From: Armatimonadota bacterium
Lineage (GTDB): Bacteria > Sysuimicrobiota > Sysuimicrobiia > Sysuimicrobiales > Humicultoraceae
Assembly (NCBI GenBank): GCA_031459855.1
Contig: JAVKHP010000001.1
Span: forward strand, 354,059-418,058
Reading direction: 5' to 3'
DNA: 64,000 nt
Shown: piece by piece, positions 1 through 7,687 of the stretch
How positions within the stretch are numbered: the stretch's first letter is position 1
Layout of the letters: each line of letters begins with the position of its first letter
Position numbers and translations under genes: made by a program
Notes under the pieces: generated by a model
What the model was told of the DNA's origin: nothing
What the model saw: the letters and a program-made list of their open reading frames with translations, nothing else
Databases searched by the model: none

Positions 1-762
1 GCGGGCCATACAGGTCACCACGGTGCTGCCGGGGATACCGTGCGCCGCGTCGGCGGTGGCCTTGCAGGCGGCCATGACCGGGTTGAGGACGGCCAGGTCG
101 TTGTCGGCGAAGTAGCGGAGCACCTGCTCCAGCGCATCGGGCGGCAGCCCTACCCGGGCCAGGTGCGGCGCCAGGAGCCGACCGAACAGGGCCGAGCCCG
201 CCACGTTGCGGTTGTGGCCCTCGTCGCCCATGGTGAGCTGGCGGGCGATGAGCGCCTTCATGTCGAGGCCGCCCATGCGCTCCAGCGCGGCGCCCACCGC
301 CGGCCCCAGCACGTCGTTCATCCAGCGCAGGCGCGCCAGCACCTCCTCGCTGTAGGCGCCGTAGCGCAGGACCTTCCCGTAGCCTTCGTTGAGGTTGCAG
401 TAGGCGCGGGTGCCGGTCGCGCGGTTCTCCACGACGTAGACCACCATGGACGCCGTGGTGACCCCGGCCATGGGCCCCACCGCGGCGTGGTGGTGCGTGG
501 GCTCCAGCACCACCTCGCCCTGCTCCACGAGCCGCACCGCCTCCTCCTCGGTCCTGGCCAAGCCCTCGAACAGCAGCCCGCCGATGACGGCGCCGCGCAG
601 CGGCCCGCTGGCGCGGTCCCAGGTGATCGGCGGACCGGCGTGCAGGACGAGCCGGTCGTGCATCCCGGGGATGACGTCGCGGGCCCGCGCGGTGCCCACC
701 AGCACGGGTTGGGCGGCCAGCAAGCGACGCAACGCTTCCTGATTGGCGGCGGCGATGTCCAT
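1..762 (-). CDS. DUF1116 family protein (YlbE/AllG-like), C-terminus cut by window edge
   Basis: The minus-strand frame reads from ATG at 762 to the left edge with no stop, giving about 254 residues of an incomplete protein. The residues (MDIAAANQEAL at the start, VLVGTARARDVIPGM, then a His-rich EPTHHHAAVGPMAGV and GDEGHNRNVAGS) match what I know of the DUF1116 family. It lies 75 bp downstream of an FdrA homologue on the same strand. This is the order seen in the E. coli allantoin/oxamate region, where FdrA and YlbE are parts of an oxamate carbamoyltransferase. The ATG at 762 has GAGAGG just upstream; an in-frame ATG at 777 is the alternative. Family assignment is by recognition. The oxamate role here is inferred only from the pairing, and the other two expected partners (YlbF-like and a carbamate kinase) would lie outside the window. 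Confidence 0.8.
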   Translation of the reverse strand, partial: MDIAAANQEALRRLLAAQPVLVGTARARDVIPGMHDRLVLHAGPPITWDRASGPLRGAVIGGLLFEGLARTEEEAVRLVEQGEVVLEPTHHHAAVGPMAGVTTASMVVYVVENRATGTRAYCNLNEGYGKVLRYGAYSEEVLARLRWMNDVLGPAVGAALERMGGLDMKALIARQLTMGDEGHNRNVAGSALFGRLLAPHLARVGLPPDALEQVLRYFADNDLAVLNPVMAACKATADAAHGIPGSTVVTCMAR

Positions 763-837
763 GGCCCTCTCACGCATCCTGGTCAGTGGTGATGTGGGCT
801 CCCGCGCCCCTCGGACTCCCGGTAATCCTTATCGCTG

Positions 838-2595
838 TCAGGCCTCCAGCTTGTCGAGCAGGTCGAGCAGGTGCTTCTTGCCCCCGGCTGGCGGCTGCCA
901 GTCCACGCTGACGACCGGCACACCTTGCTCCTGCAGGCTCTCGGCGAACAGCTCCAGCCCCACGTTGATCACCGCCGGCGGTGCCTGCAGGAGGCGGCGT
1001 ACGGCGCTGACGTCGGGCCAGGGTGGCGGCGCTTCCGCCGGGGCGATCGGCGTCCTGCTCCACGGCGCACCCCGGCTGCCGCGGGCCTCGGCGATGAGCC
1101 CCGCCAGGCGCACCGCCCGCGCGTTGCTGTCCTCGACGAGCACGCCGGCGTCCACCAGCGCCGCGCGCTGGGCGGCCGCGTCCTGGGGGTCGTCGTCGGT
1201 GCCGCACACCGAGGCCACCAAACACACGGAGCGCCCGGCGCCCTGTGCCCGCAGGGCGCGGACCACGGGCACCAGCGCGCCGGCCGGATCGGGGTGGGCG
1301 CCGTAGCCCAGCACCACGTCGAAGAGCACCACGGCCGTCTCGGGATCTGCCGCCTCCTGCTGGAGGCGCTGCAGCCGCAGGGTGGGGTCGAGCATGGGGT
1401 GGAGGCGCCCCTGGGTGAACTCGTCGGCGCCCATGTCCACCACCGTGTGGCCGCGGCTGCGCGTGGGAGGATCGAGCTGCTCCTCCGGTACCAGCGGCGT
1501 GTTGGACGCCACCGGCCCCACGTGGCCGCGCAGCAACACCAGCGCCTCGTAGCAGAGCGTGCCACCGGCGTACAGCCCGCGGACGTAGCGCTGCTCGGGC
1601 TGCAACCGCGCGGCCTCCTGCGCCGGCAGCGCGCGCAGCCCCAGCCCGCCGGGGTCGGCGCCGGTCGCCCGGCGCACCGCCAGCCGCGCGGCCTCTTCCA
1701 GGGTCGTGGCGTTCTGGACCCCGCCCCCGGCCTCCACCGGCGCGCCAACGAAGCAGACCACCACGGGCTTGCCGCAGGCGCGGGCGGCCGCGAGCAGCGT
1801 CGCGGCCACCTCCGGGGCCGGCGGTTTGCCGACCAGCACGATGACCTCCGTGGCCGGATCGAGGACCAGCGCCCGCAAACCCTGGAGCATCGTGACACCG
1901 CCCACGGCCACCGAGAGGTCGCGGCCGCCGGTCCCGATCGCGTGGGTGATGCCGCCGCCGAACCGATGGATCAGTGAGGTGACCTCCTGCAACCCGGTGC
2001 CTGCCGCGCCCACCAGGCCGATCGTCCCCCGCCGCACGCGGTTGGCGAAGCCCAGCGCGGCCCCGCCGACGATGGCGGTGCCACAGTCGGGGCCCATGCA
2101 CAGCAGGCCGCGCGCGGCCGCGCGCGCCTTCAGCGCGATCTCGTCGGCCAGCGGCACGTTGTCCGAGAACAGCAGCACGTGCAGGCCGGCGTCCAGCGCC
2201 TCCTGCGCGGGGCCTCTGGCGAACCGGCCAGGCACGGAGATCAGCGCCAGGGTCGCCTCCGGCAGCTGGCGCACCGCCGACGCCACCGTCCGGGGACGGT
2301 ACCCGGGCGCAGCCGCCTGCCGACGGCGGGCCAGCGCCTCTTCGGCCAGCGCGATGGCAGCGCGCGCGGCGTCCTCGGTGGCCGCCCGCGCCACCAGCAC
2401 CAGGTCGTCGGGTCCTGCCGTGGCGAGGTCGGGAAAGTCGAGCCCCGCCGCGCGCAGCAGGGCCTTGTTGGCCTCGGTGGCCATCACGCACCCGGCCTCC
2501 TCGACGCCGGGCGCGGCGCGGGCCTCGCGCTGCACCAGCATCAGCGCCACGGAGTCCACATAGGCACCGCGACGGATCAGGCCGACGACGGGCAT
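838..2595 (-). CDS. fdrA: FdrA-like acyl-CoA synthetase family protein
   Basis: A 585-residue protein of the succinyl-CoA-synthetase-like FdrA family. The N-terminal third contains a CoA-binding Rossmann-like region (LALISVPGRFARGPAQEAL, then DNVPLADEIALK). The middle holds CMGPDCGTAI and a glycine-rich GLVGAAGTGLQEVTSL, typical of SucD-like folds. In E. coli, FdrA acts with YlbE and YlbF in oxamate carbamoyltransferase during anaerobic allantoin use. The ATG start at 2595 has GGGAG 8 nt upstream. The gene is followed 75 bp later by the DUF1116 partner. The 167 bp between this start and the S41 protease stop is GC-rich and shows only a short GCGTGGACGC direct repeat (2620 and 2720). The exact substrate in this organism is unknown; a general acyl-CoA or acyl-phosphate carboxamide-type reaction is equally open. 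Confidence 0.85.
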   Translation of the reverse strand: MPVVGLIRRGAYVDSVALMLVQREARAAPGVEEAGCVMATEANKALLRAAGLDFPDLATAGPDDLVLVARAATEDAARAAIALAEEALARRRQAAAPGYRPRTVASAVRQLPEATLALISVPGRFARGPAQEALDAGLHVLLFSDNVPLADEIALKARAAARGLLCMGPDCGTAIVGGAALGFANRVRRGTIGLVGAAGTGLQEVTSLIHRFGGGITHAIGTGGRDLSVAVGGVTMLQGLRALVLDPATEVIVLVGKPPAPEVAATLLAAARACGKPVVVCFVGAPVEAGGGVQNATTLEEAARLAVRRATGADPGGLGLRALPAQEAARLQPEQRYVRGLYAGGTLCYEALVLLRGHVGPVASNTPLVPEEQLDPPTRSRGHTVVDMGADEFTQGRLHPMLDPTLRLQRLQQEAADPETAVVLFDVVLGYGAHPDPAGALVPVVRALRAQGAGRSVCLVASVCGTDDDPQDAAAQRAALVDAGVLVEDSNARAVRLAGLIAEARGSRGAPWSRTPIAPAEAPPPWPDVSAVRRLLQAPPAVINVGLELFAESLQEQGVPVVSVDWQPPAGGKKHLLDLLDKLEA

Positions 2596-2762
2596 GACTA
2601 CGACTCCCGCGCGGCGCGCGCGTGGACGCGCCCGCGGCGGGGGCTTCCCAAACTTGGCACGGGCATGATCACGATGATTCCCACGGGCCGGCCGTGACTC
2701 CTGGCACGACGCGCGCGTCGCGTGGACGCAAGCGGCCCAGGCTGCCTGCGCAGGCCGCCCCG

Positions 2763-4145
2763 CTAGAGGCCCACCGCCACGGCGGGCTCCTCGAGGGCGG
2801 GCGCCCGGCGCGACTGGGGCACCGCGAAGCGCGAGGGCTCGCTCGCGGCCTGCTGCACCAGGGCCACGGCCCGGTGCAGCTGCACGTCGTCGGCGCTCCC
2901 GATGGGCGCGCCGCTGCCGGCCAGCTCGACGTCGGGGAGCAGGCCCTGCCCTTCGATGTCGCGGCCCGCCGGGGTCAGGTAGCGCGAGATCGTCAGGCGC
3001 AGCCCGCTGCCGTCGCGAAACCGGTAGACCGCCTGGACCGTGGCCTTCCCGTAGGTCCGCGTGCCCACCAGCTTCACCCCCGCGTCCTGCAGGGCGCCCG
3101 CGACGACTTCCGACGCGCTGGCGCTGCCGCGGTCGACGAGCACCACCAGGGGGCCGCCGTACTTGGGCTCGCGGGGCCGCACCAGGTAGGGCGTCTGCTG
3201 GCCGCGGCCGCTGTCCAGGGTCACGACGACGCCGCGGTCGAGGAAGTGGCTGGCGACGTTCACTGAGACGTCGAGCAGGCCGCCCGGGTTGCCGCGCAGG
3301 TCGAGGACGATGCCGCGGACGCCCTCCTGGAGCAGGGCCCGCAGCGCGGCGGCGACCTGGTCGCTGGCGGTCTGGGTGAACTGCGTGAGCCGCAGGTACC
3401 CCACACCCGAGGGCAGCAGACGGTAGCTCACGATGCGCTGTTGGATGCGACGGCGTGTGACGGTGAACGCCAGCGCCGGCTCCTCAGCGCTGCGGCGGAT
3501 GGTCAGGACGACCTGCGTGCCCTCCGCCCCGCGGATCAGCTGGCTCACCTGCTCCAGCGACAGGCCTGTCACGGAGACCCCGTCCACGGCGACGATGACG
3601 TCGCCCGCCCGCAGGCCGGCCTCGCTGGCCGGCGAGTGCTCGAGCACCTCGGTGATCACGGTCTGGCCGCCGCGGTCCTCGATGACGATGCCCACGCCCA
3701 CGAACTCCTCGCCCCGCGTGCGGCGCACGAACTGCGCAAACGCTTCGGGCGCGTAGAACGCGCTGTTGGGATCCCGCAGCGCCGCCACCATGGCCGCCAG
3801 CGCCGCGTGCACCACCGCCAGCGGCCGCAGCCGCAGCAGCCCTTGGGCCTGCTCGAGCCGGTGCACGAACGCCTCGACGTCGGCGCGCTCGTCGCCCGTG
3901 AGGTGGAGCCCCGGCAGGGCGGTGGGTCCCAGGCCCTCCTCGCGCAACAGCCGCTGCAGCCCCGCCTCGGCGCCCATGAGCAGGACCTCGGCAGACGGCG
4001 CATAGAGGCTCTCGTCGCGGACGACCCGGTAGGTTTCCAGGAAGAGCGTCAGCCCGTAGTCGGCGGGCTGGGCAGTGGCAGGCGGCGCCAACACGCCCAC
4101 CGCGAGCAACGCGGCGACGAGCAGCGGAAGGCAGCGCCTGCGCAT
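2763..4145 (-). CDS. ctpA: Secreted carboxyl-terminal processing protease (S41 family)
   Basis: A 460-residue CtpA/Prc-type serine protease with a signal peptide (MRRRCLPLLVAALLAVGVLA, cleavage near ATAQ at 23-26), so it acts in the periplasm. After a helical N-terminal region, a PDZ domain spans about residues 147-218 (GVGIVIEDRGG, SPASEAGLRAGDVIVAVDG). The peptidase core follows, with GIVLDLRGNPGGLLD at about 278-292, the serine motif GSASASEVVAG at about 340-350 and the catalytic Lys in TYGKATVQ near 367. These form the Ser-Lys dyad of the family. The open frame extends to 4187, but ATG at 4145 starts exactly at the signal peptide. Such enzymes trim C-termini of envelope proteins or act in protein quality control. 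The gene stands alone on this strand, upstream of fdrA. Confidence 0.92.
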   Translation of the reverse strand: MRRRCLPLLVAALLAVGVLAPPATAQPADYGLTLFLETYRVVRDESLYAPSAEVLLMGAEAGLQRLLREEGLGPTALPGLHLTGDERADVEAFVHRLEQAQGLLRLRPLAVVHAALAAMVAALRDPNSAFYAPEAFAQFVRRTRGEEFVGVGIVIEDRGGQTVITEVLEHSPASEAGLRAGDVIVAVDGVSVTGLSLEQVSQLIRGAEGTQVVLTIRRSAEEPALAFTVTRRRIQQRIVSYRLLPSGVGYLRLTQFTQTASDQVAAALRALLQEGVRGIVLDLRGNPGGLLDVSVNVASHFLDRGVVVTLDSGRGQQTPYLVRPREPKYGGPLVVLVDRGSASASEVVAGALQDAGVKLVGTRTYGKATVQAVYRFRDGSGLRLTISRYLTPAGRDIEGQGLLPDVELAGSGAPIGSADDVQLHRAVALVQQAASEPSRFAVPQSRRAPALEEPAVAVGL

Positions 4146-4178
4146 GACGGTCACCCCGAATGGACGGACGTCCCGCCG

Positions 4179-4195
4179 ATACGACACCCTCGTAT
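4179..4195. promoter_or_regulatory. Inverted repeat upstream of the S41 protease
   Basis: ATACGA-CACCC-TCGTAT is a perfect 6-bp inverted repeat with a 5-nt centre, in an AT-richer island about 34 bp upstream of the protease start. It could be an operator or a hairpin in the 5' leader. No well-spaced -35/-10 pair is evident. Confidence 0.35.
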
Positions 4196-4249
4196 AGACA
4201 ATCGGTTCATCGGCCCCGGCCGTTTCCCTGCCAGCCGACGGGCGCCCCC

Positions 4250-5260
4250 TCAGTTGGCCTCGGTGGTCCCGCTGGTGCCGTCGAACATCGGCCCGGCCTG
4301 GGGCGGGGTGCCGTGGGCCAGGAGCCAGTCGAGCAACATGCGGACGCTGCTGCGCGCCAGGGCGACGCAGGTGTCGGCGCCGCCGTAGTAGAGGTTCAGC
4401 CCGTCACCGTCGGGATCGAGGGTGTACCCGCACGGGAAGACGACGTTGCCGACGTCGCCGAACCGCTCGTAGGGCGCCTCGGGTCCGAACACCCACTGCG
4501 GGCTGCGCAGCAGGCACCGCTCGGGCTGCGCCAGGTCGAACAGCGCCAGCCCGAGCCGGTAGATGGCCCCCGAGGCGGTCTGGCGCACGCCGTGGTAGAG
4601 CATCAGCCAGCCCTGGGGCGTCTCGATGGGCGGGCAGGCCAGGCCGATCTTGTTGGCGTCCCACCACCCGCCGCGGCGCGCCTCCAGGATGAGCCGGTGG
4701 CGCCCCCAGTGGCGCAGGTCAGGCGAGTACGAGATCCAGATGTGCGAGCCCAGGGCGGTCATCGGGCGGTGGATCAGCGCCCAGTGCCCGTCGATCCGCC
4801 GCGGCAGCAGCGCCGCGTTCTTGTCCTCGGGCGGCATGATCACCCCGCAGCGCTCGAAGGTGCAGAAGTCGGCGGTGAGCGCCAGCGAGACGCCGGGGCC
4901 GCCACGGGAGTACGACGTGTAGGCGACCGCGTACTTGCCGAGCTCGGGCACGAACGTGATCCGGGGGTCCTCGATGCCCCACAGCTCTTCCGGATACCGC
5001 TCGGGGTCGGGCAGCAGGGTCGGGGTCGGGTCGATCTCCCACCCGTCCACGCCGTTGCGCGACCGCGCGGCGCACAGGTGCGACCGGCCGCTGTGGTCCT
5101 CGACCCGACACAGCAGCAGCGTGGTCCCGTCCGGCAGGCGCGTGGCACCCGCGTTGAACACGGCGTGGGCCGGGTACGGCCACTGCGCCGCCGTGAGGAT
5201 CGGGTTGGCCGGATGGCGGCGGAAGAGATCGTGGGGTCGAAGGCGCGTCTGAACGGCCAT
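4250..5260 (-). CDS. GH130 family mannoside phosphorylase or hydrolase
   Basis: A protein of about 336 residues resembling the five-bladed beta-propeller GH130 family (beta-mannoside phosphorylases and beta-1,2-mannosidases). Recognisable segments are HPANPIL near the N-terminus, FNAGATRL, LLCRVEDHSGRSHL, GIEDPRITFV, DKNAALLPRRIDGHWALIHRP, WWDANKIGLACPPIETPQGWLMLYHGV and NVVFPCGYTLDPDGD. The IEDPR and D-K-N blocks carry the acidic and substrate-binding residues of the family. No signal peptide is seen, so it is probably cytoplasmic. It directly follows the GT4-toroid gene: a GTG at 5272 overlaps that gene's stop (GTGA), but ATG at 5260, with GAGGG 5 nt upstream, looks the better start. Phosphorylase versus hydrolase cannot be decided by eye. 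Pairing with a glycosyltransferase suggests turnover of a beta-mannoside or a compatible-solute-like oligosaccharide. Confidence 0.88.
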   Translation of the reverse strand: MAVQTRLRPHDLFRRHPANPILTAAQWPYPAHAVFNAGATRLPDGTTLLLCRVEDHSGRSHLCAARSRNGVDGWEIDPTPTLLPDPERYPEELWGIEDPRITFVPELGKYAVAYTSYSRGGPGVSLALTADFCTFERCGVIMPPEDKNAALLPRRIDGHWALIHRPMTALGSHIWISYSPDLRHWGRHRLILEARRGGWWDANKIGLACPPIETPQGWLMLYHGVRQTASGAIYRLGLALFDLAQPERCLLRSPQWVFGPEAPYERFGDVGNVVFPCGYTLDPDGDGLNLYYGGADTCVALARSSVRMLLDWLLAHGTPPQAGPMFDGTSGTTEAN

Positions 5261-5268
5261 CGTCGCCC

Positions 5269-7569
5269 TCACGCCACCGCCGGCGCCGCTGCCACGCCCT
5301 CGGCGTGGTCCACCACGTGCTCGGCCAGCTGCAGCTCCAGCCGCGCCAGCAGGAAGGCCAGGGTCGACTCGGCGCCCTGGTTCTGGTTGGCGCGATCCGG
5401 ATGCAGGCCGTCACGGCACCCGCCCGTGGCGGGGTCGTACACCGGCAGGCCGAGATCGTTGCGCCCCAGGAACCACTCGAAGATGCGCTGGGCGTGGCGC
5501 TGCCACCGGGCATCGCCCGTGGCCCGGAACGCCGCCAGGCAGGCAGCCACCGCGGTCTGGGCCTCGACCGGCTGCTGGTCGAACCGGGCCCGCTCGCCGC
5601 CCCGCCGGTAGAACCCGTGCGATCCGATCGGCACGAAGTGGCCGTCGGGCGCCCGCTGGATCTCGAGCAGCCAGTCCAGCGCCTCCAGCCCGACGGCGGT
5701 GACCTCCGGCCGGCCCAGCACGCTCCCCGCCGTGACCAGCGCGTGGGGCAGCGTGGCGTTCCCGTAGGCGACCACGTCCTCGAACCAGCGCCAGTCGTCG
5801 GCCCGATGGGTGCGATACGCCTCCAGGAGACGTGCGGTCATCTCCTCCACGATGGTGCGGGCCAGCCGGTCGCCGCTAAAGCGCCGCAGGTACTCCACCG
5901 CGCCCAGCGCGACCATGGCCCAGGCCCGTGGGCTCGTGCACGCCGTGGCCGCGGGCAGCGCGTGCTCGAAGAGCCGGCCCGCTGCGCCCCGCAGCCCCGC
6001 GTCGACCGAACGGCTCAATACCAGCCCCAGCGCCCACAGCGCCCTGCCGTAGCAGTCTTCCGACCCCACCTCGTCGTGCCAGCGCCGGTCGTAGCCCAGG
6101 ACGTTGCGGAAGCGTCCGGTGCCCGGGTCGAAGGCGTGCCAGAGGAAGGCCAGGTAGCGGGGCGCCAGGCGCGCGGCGACGGCGGCGGGCTGGCCGCCCA
6201 GCGACTCCAGGAAGACGGCCGCCGCCAGCGCCCGCGCGTTGTCGTCGGTGGTGTAGCCCTCGTGCCGGTTGGGCACCGTGAAGACGGCGTGCTGGAGGAT
6301 CCCGACGTCGTCGGTCATGCGCTCCAGGTGGTCCAGGCGCAGCGGCGGCAGCTCCGCGGGCCGCGCGTCGGCAGTCTTGACGACGAACGCCCGCGGCGCC
6401 CGCATGCGCTCGGCCCGGACCTGCTCGAACAGCCCGAGGTAGCGGCGGGCCACCACCGGCCAGATCATCTCGCGCCCGAACAGGTAGGCCCGCTTGCGCA
6501 TGGCGTGCCGTTTCGCCGCATTGTCCAGCAGCGTGATCACGGCCCGGGCGATGGCGTCCGGGTCGCCAAACGGCACCAGGACTCCCCGGCCGTCGGCCAG
6601 GAGCTCCTCGGCGTGCCAGTAGGGCGTGGACACCACGGCCTTCCCGGCGCCTACGGCGTAGGCCAGCGTGCCCGAGGTGATCTGCTCGACGGTCCGGTAG
6701 GGCGTGAGGTAGACGTCGGCGGCGCCGATCCACTCCAGGAGCTCCTGCTCGGTCACGAACCGGTTGTGGAACAGCACGTGACCGTCGACGCCGAGCGCCT
6801 GCGCCCGCCGCACCAGCTCCAGCCGGTACGACTCGCCATCACGGCGCAGCACGTGGGGGTGGGTCGCGCCCAGCACCACGTACACCACGTCCGGATGGCG
6901 CGCGAGGATGGCCGGCAACGCTTCGATGGCGTACTCGATGCCCTTGTTGGGCGAGAGCAGCCCGAACGTCAGCAACACCCGTCGCCCTTCGACCCCGAAC
7001 TGGTCCTTGTAGAAGTTGGGGTCGACGAACGGCACGTCGGGGATCCCGTGGGGGATGATCTCGATGCGCTCCGCGGGCACGCCGTAGCGCTCCCGCAGGA
7101 ACCGCGCGCCGCGTCGGGTCATGACCACCAGCCGATCGGCGCGGGCGGCCAGTTCCTCCAGGACGCGCCGCTGGGCGGCATCGGGGTCGCGCAGCACGGT
7201 GTGGAGCGTGACGACCACCGGCATGCGCAATTCGCGCAGCAGGGCCAGCACGTGGCTGCCGGCCACCCCGCCGAAGATGCCGTACTCGTGCTGGAGGCAG
7301 ACGAGGTCGACGGTGGTGCTGTTGAGGAAGTCGGCTGCGCGCCGGTAGTCGGCGATGTCGCCCTCGGCGATCTCGAACCGCACCTCGGGCGGGTAGACGT
7401 AGCCGTTGGGGGTGTCGGTGACCGGGACGACGACCCACTGCACCCCCGGCGCGGCCTGCGCCAGGGCGTCGCACAGGTTGGCCGAGAACGTCGCGATGCC
7501 GCACTGGCGCGGCAGGTACGTCCCCAGCAGGGCCACACGCCGCATCGTCGAGGCCAGTCGGCTGGTCAC
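5269..7569 (-). CDS. GT4 glycosyltransferase fused to a C-terminal alpha/alpha-toroid domain
   Basis: A two-part protein of about 766 residues. The N-terminal 400 residues are a GT-B, family 4 glycosyltransferase: MRRVALLGTYLPRQCGIATFSANL, EYGIFGG, GLLSPNKGIEYAIEAL in the donor half, and YLTPYRTVEQITSGTLAYAVGAGKAVVST near the nucleotide-sugar site. From about residue 420 on, a helical region (NRHEGYTTDDNARAL, SEDCYGRALWALG, QQPVEAQTAVAACLAA, NQNQGAESTLAFLLARLEL) looks like a glycoside-processing (alpha/alpha)6 toroid. The GTG at 7569 is preferred because AGGAGG lies 9 nt upstream; the frame stays open to 7608. It ends in a GTGA overlap with the GH130 gene, so the two are translationally coupled. 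Expression probably comes from the extended -10 element at 7674-7682. Donor and acceptor are unknown; mannosyl transfer is an inference from GH130. Confidence 0.85.
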   Translation of the reverse strand: MTSRLASTMRRVALLGTYLPRQCGIATFSANLCDALAQAAPGVQWVVVPVTDTPNGYVYPPEVRFEIAEGDIADYRRAADFLNSTTVDLVCLQHEYGIFGGVAGSHVLALLRELRMPVVVTLHTVLRDPDAAQRRVLEELAARADRLVVMTRRGARFLRERYGVPAERIEIIPHGIPDVPFVDPNFYKDQFGVEGRRVLLTFGLLSPNKGIEYAIEALPAILARHPDVVYVVLGATHPHVLRRDGESYRLELVRRAQALGVDGHVLFHNRFVTEQELLEWIGAADVYLTPYRTVEQITSGTLAYAVGAGKAVVSTPYWHAEELLADGRGVLVPFGDPDAIARAVITLLDNAAKRHAMRKRAYLFGREMIWPVVARRYLGLFEQVRAERMRAPRAFVVKTADARPAELPPLRLDHLERMTDDVGILQHAVFTVPNRHEGYTTDDNARALAAAVFLESLGGQPAAVAARLAPRYLAFLWHAFDPGTGRFRNVLGYDRRWHDEVGSEDCYGRALWALGLVLSRSVDAGLRGAAGRLFEHALPAATACTSPRAWAMVALGAVEYLRRFSGDRLARTIVEEMTARLLEAYRTHRADDWRWFEDVVAYGNATLPHALVTAGSVLGRPEVTAVGLEALDWLLEIQRAPDGHFVPIGSHGFYRRGGERARFDQQPVEAQTAVAACLAAFRATGDARWQRHAQRIFEWFLGRNDLGLPVYDPATGGCRDGLHPDRANQNQGAESTLAFLLARLELQLAEHVVDHAEGVAAAPAVA

Positions 7570-7673
7570 AGGTGCCCACCTCCTCAGCGATTCGGAGTGC
7601 ACTCGCAAGCGCGCAAGTTGAACCTGAGGATGCCCGGCTGCCGGCCGGGCGATGATCGCGTGCGTTCGCCGCT

Positions 7674-7682
7674 ATTATACCA
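7674..7682 (-). promoter_or_regulatory. Extended -10 promoter for the GT4-GH130 pair
   Basis: On the minus strand the sequence reads TGGTATAAT, a consensus TGn-TATAAT extended -10 element, in otherwise extremely GC-rich DNA. A TTGACC lies only 6 nt upstream, too close to be a normal -35, which fits an extended -10 promoter. The predicted start near 7667 leaves a leader of about 100 nt before the GTG at 7569. The leader contains a GC hairpin (GCCCGGC..GCCGGGC around 7637-7655). Confidence 0.55.
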
Positions 7683-7687
7683 TCGGG

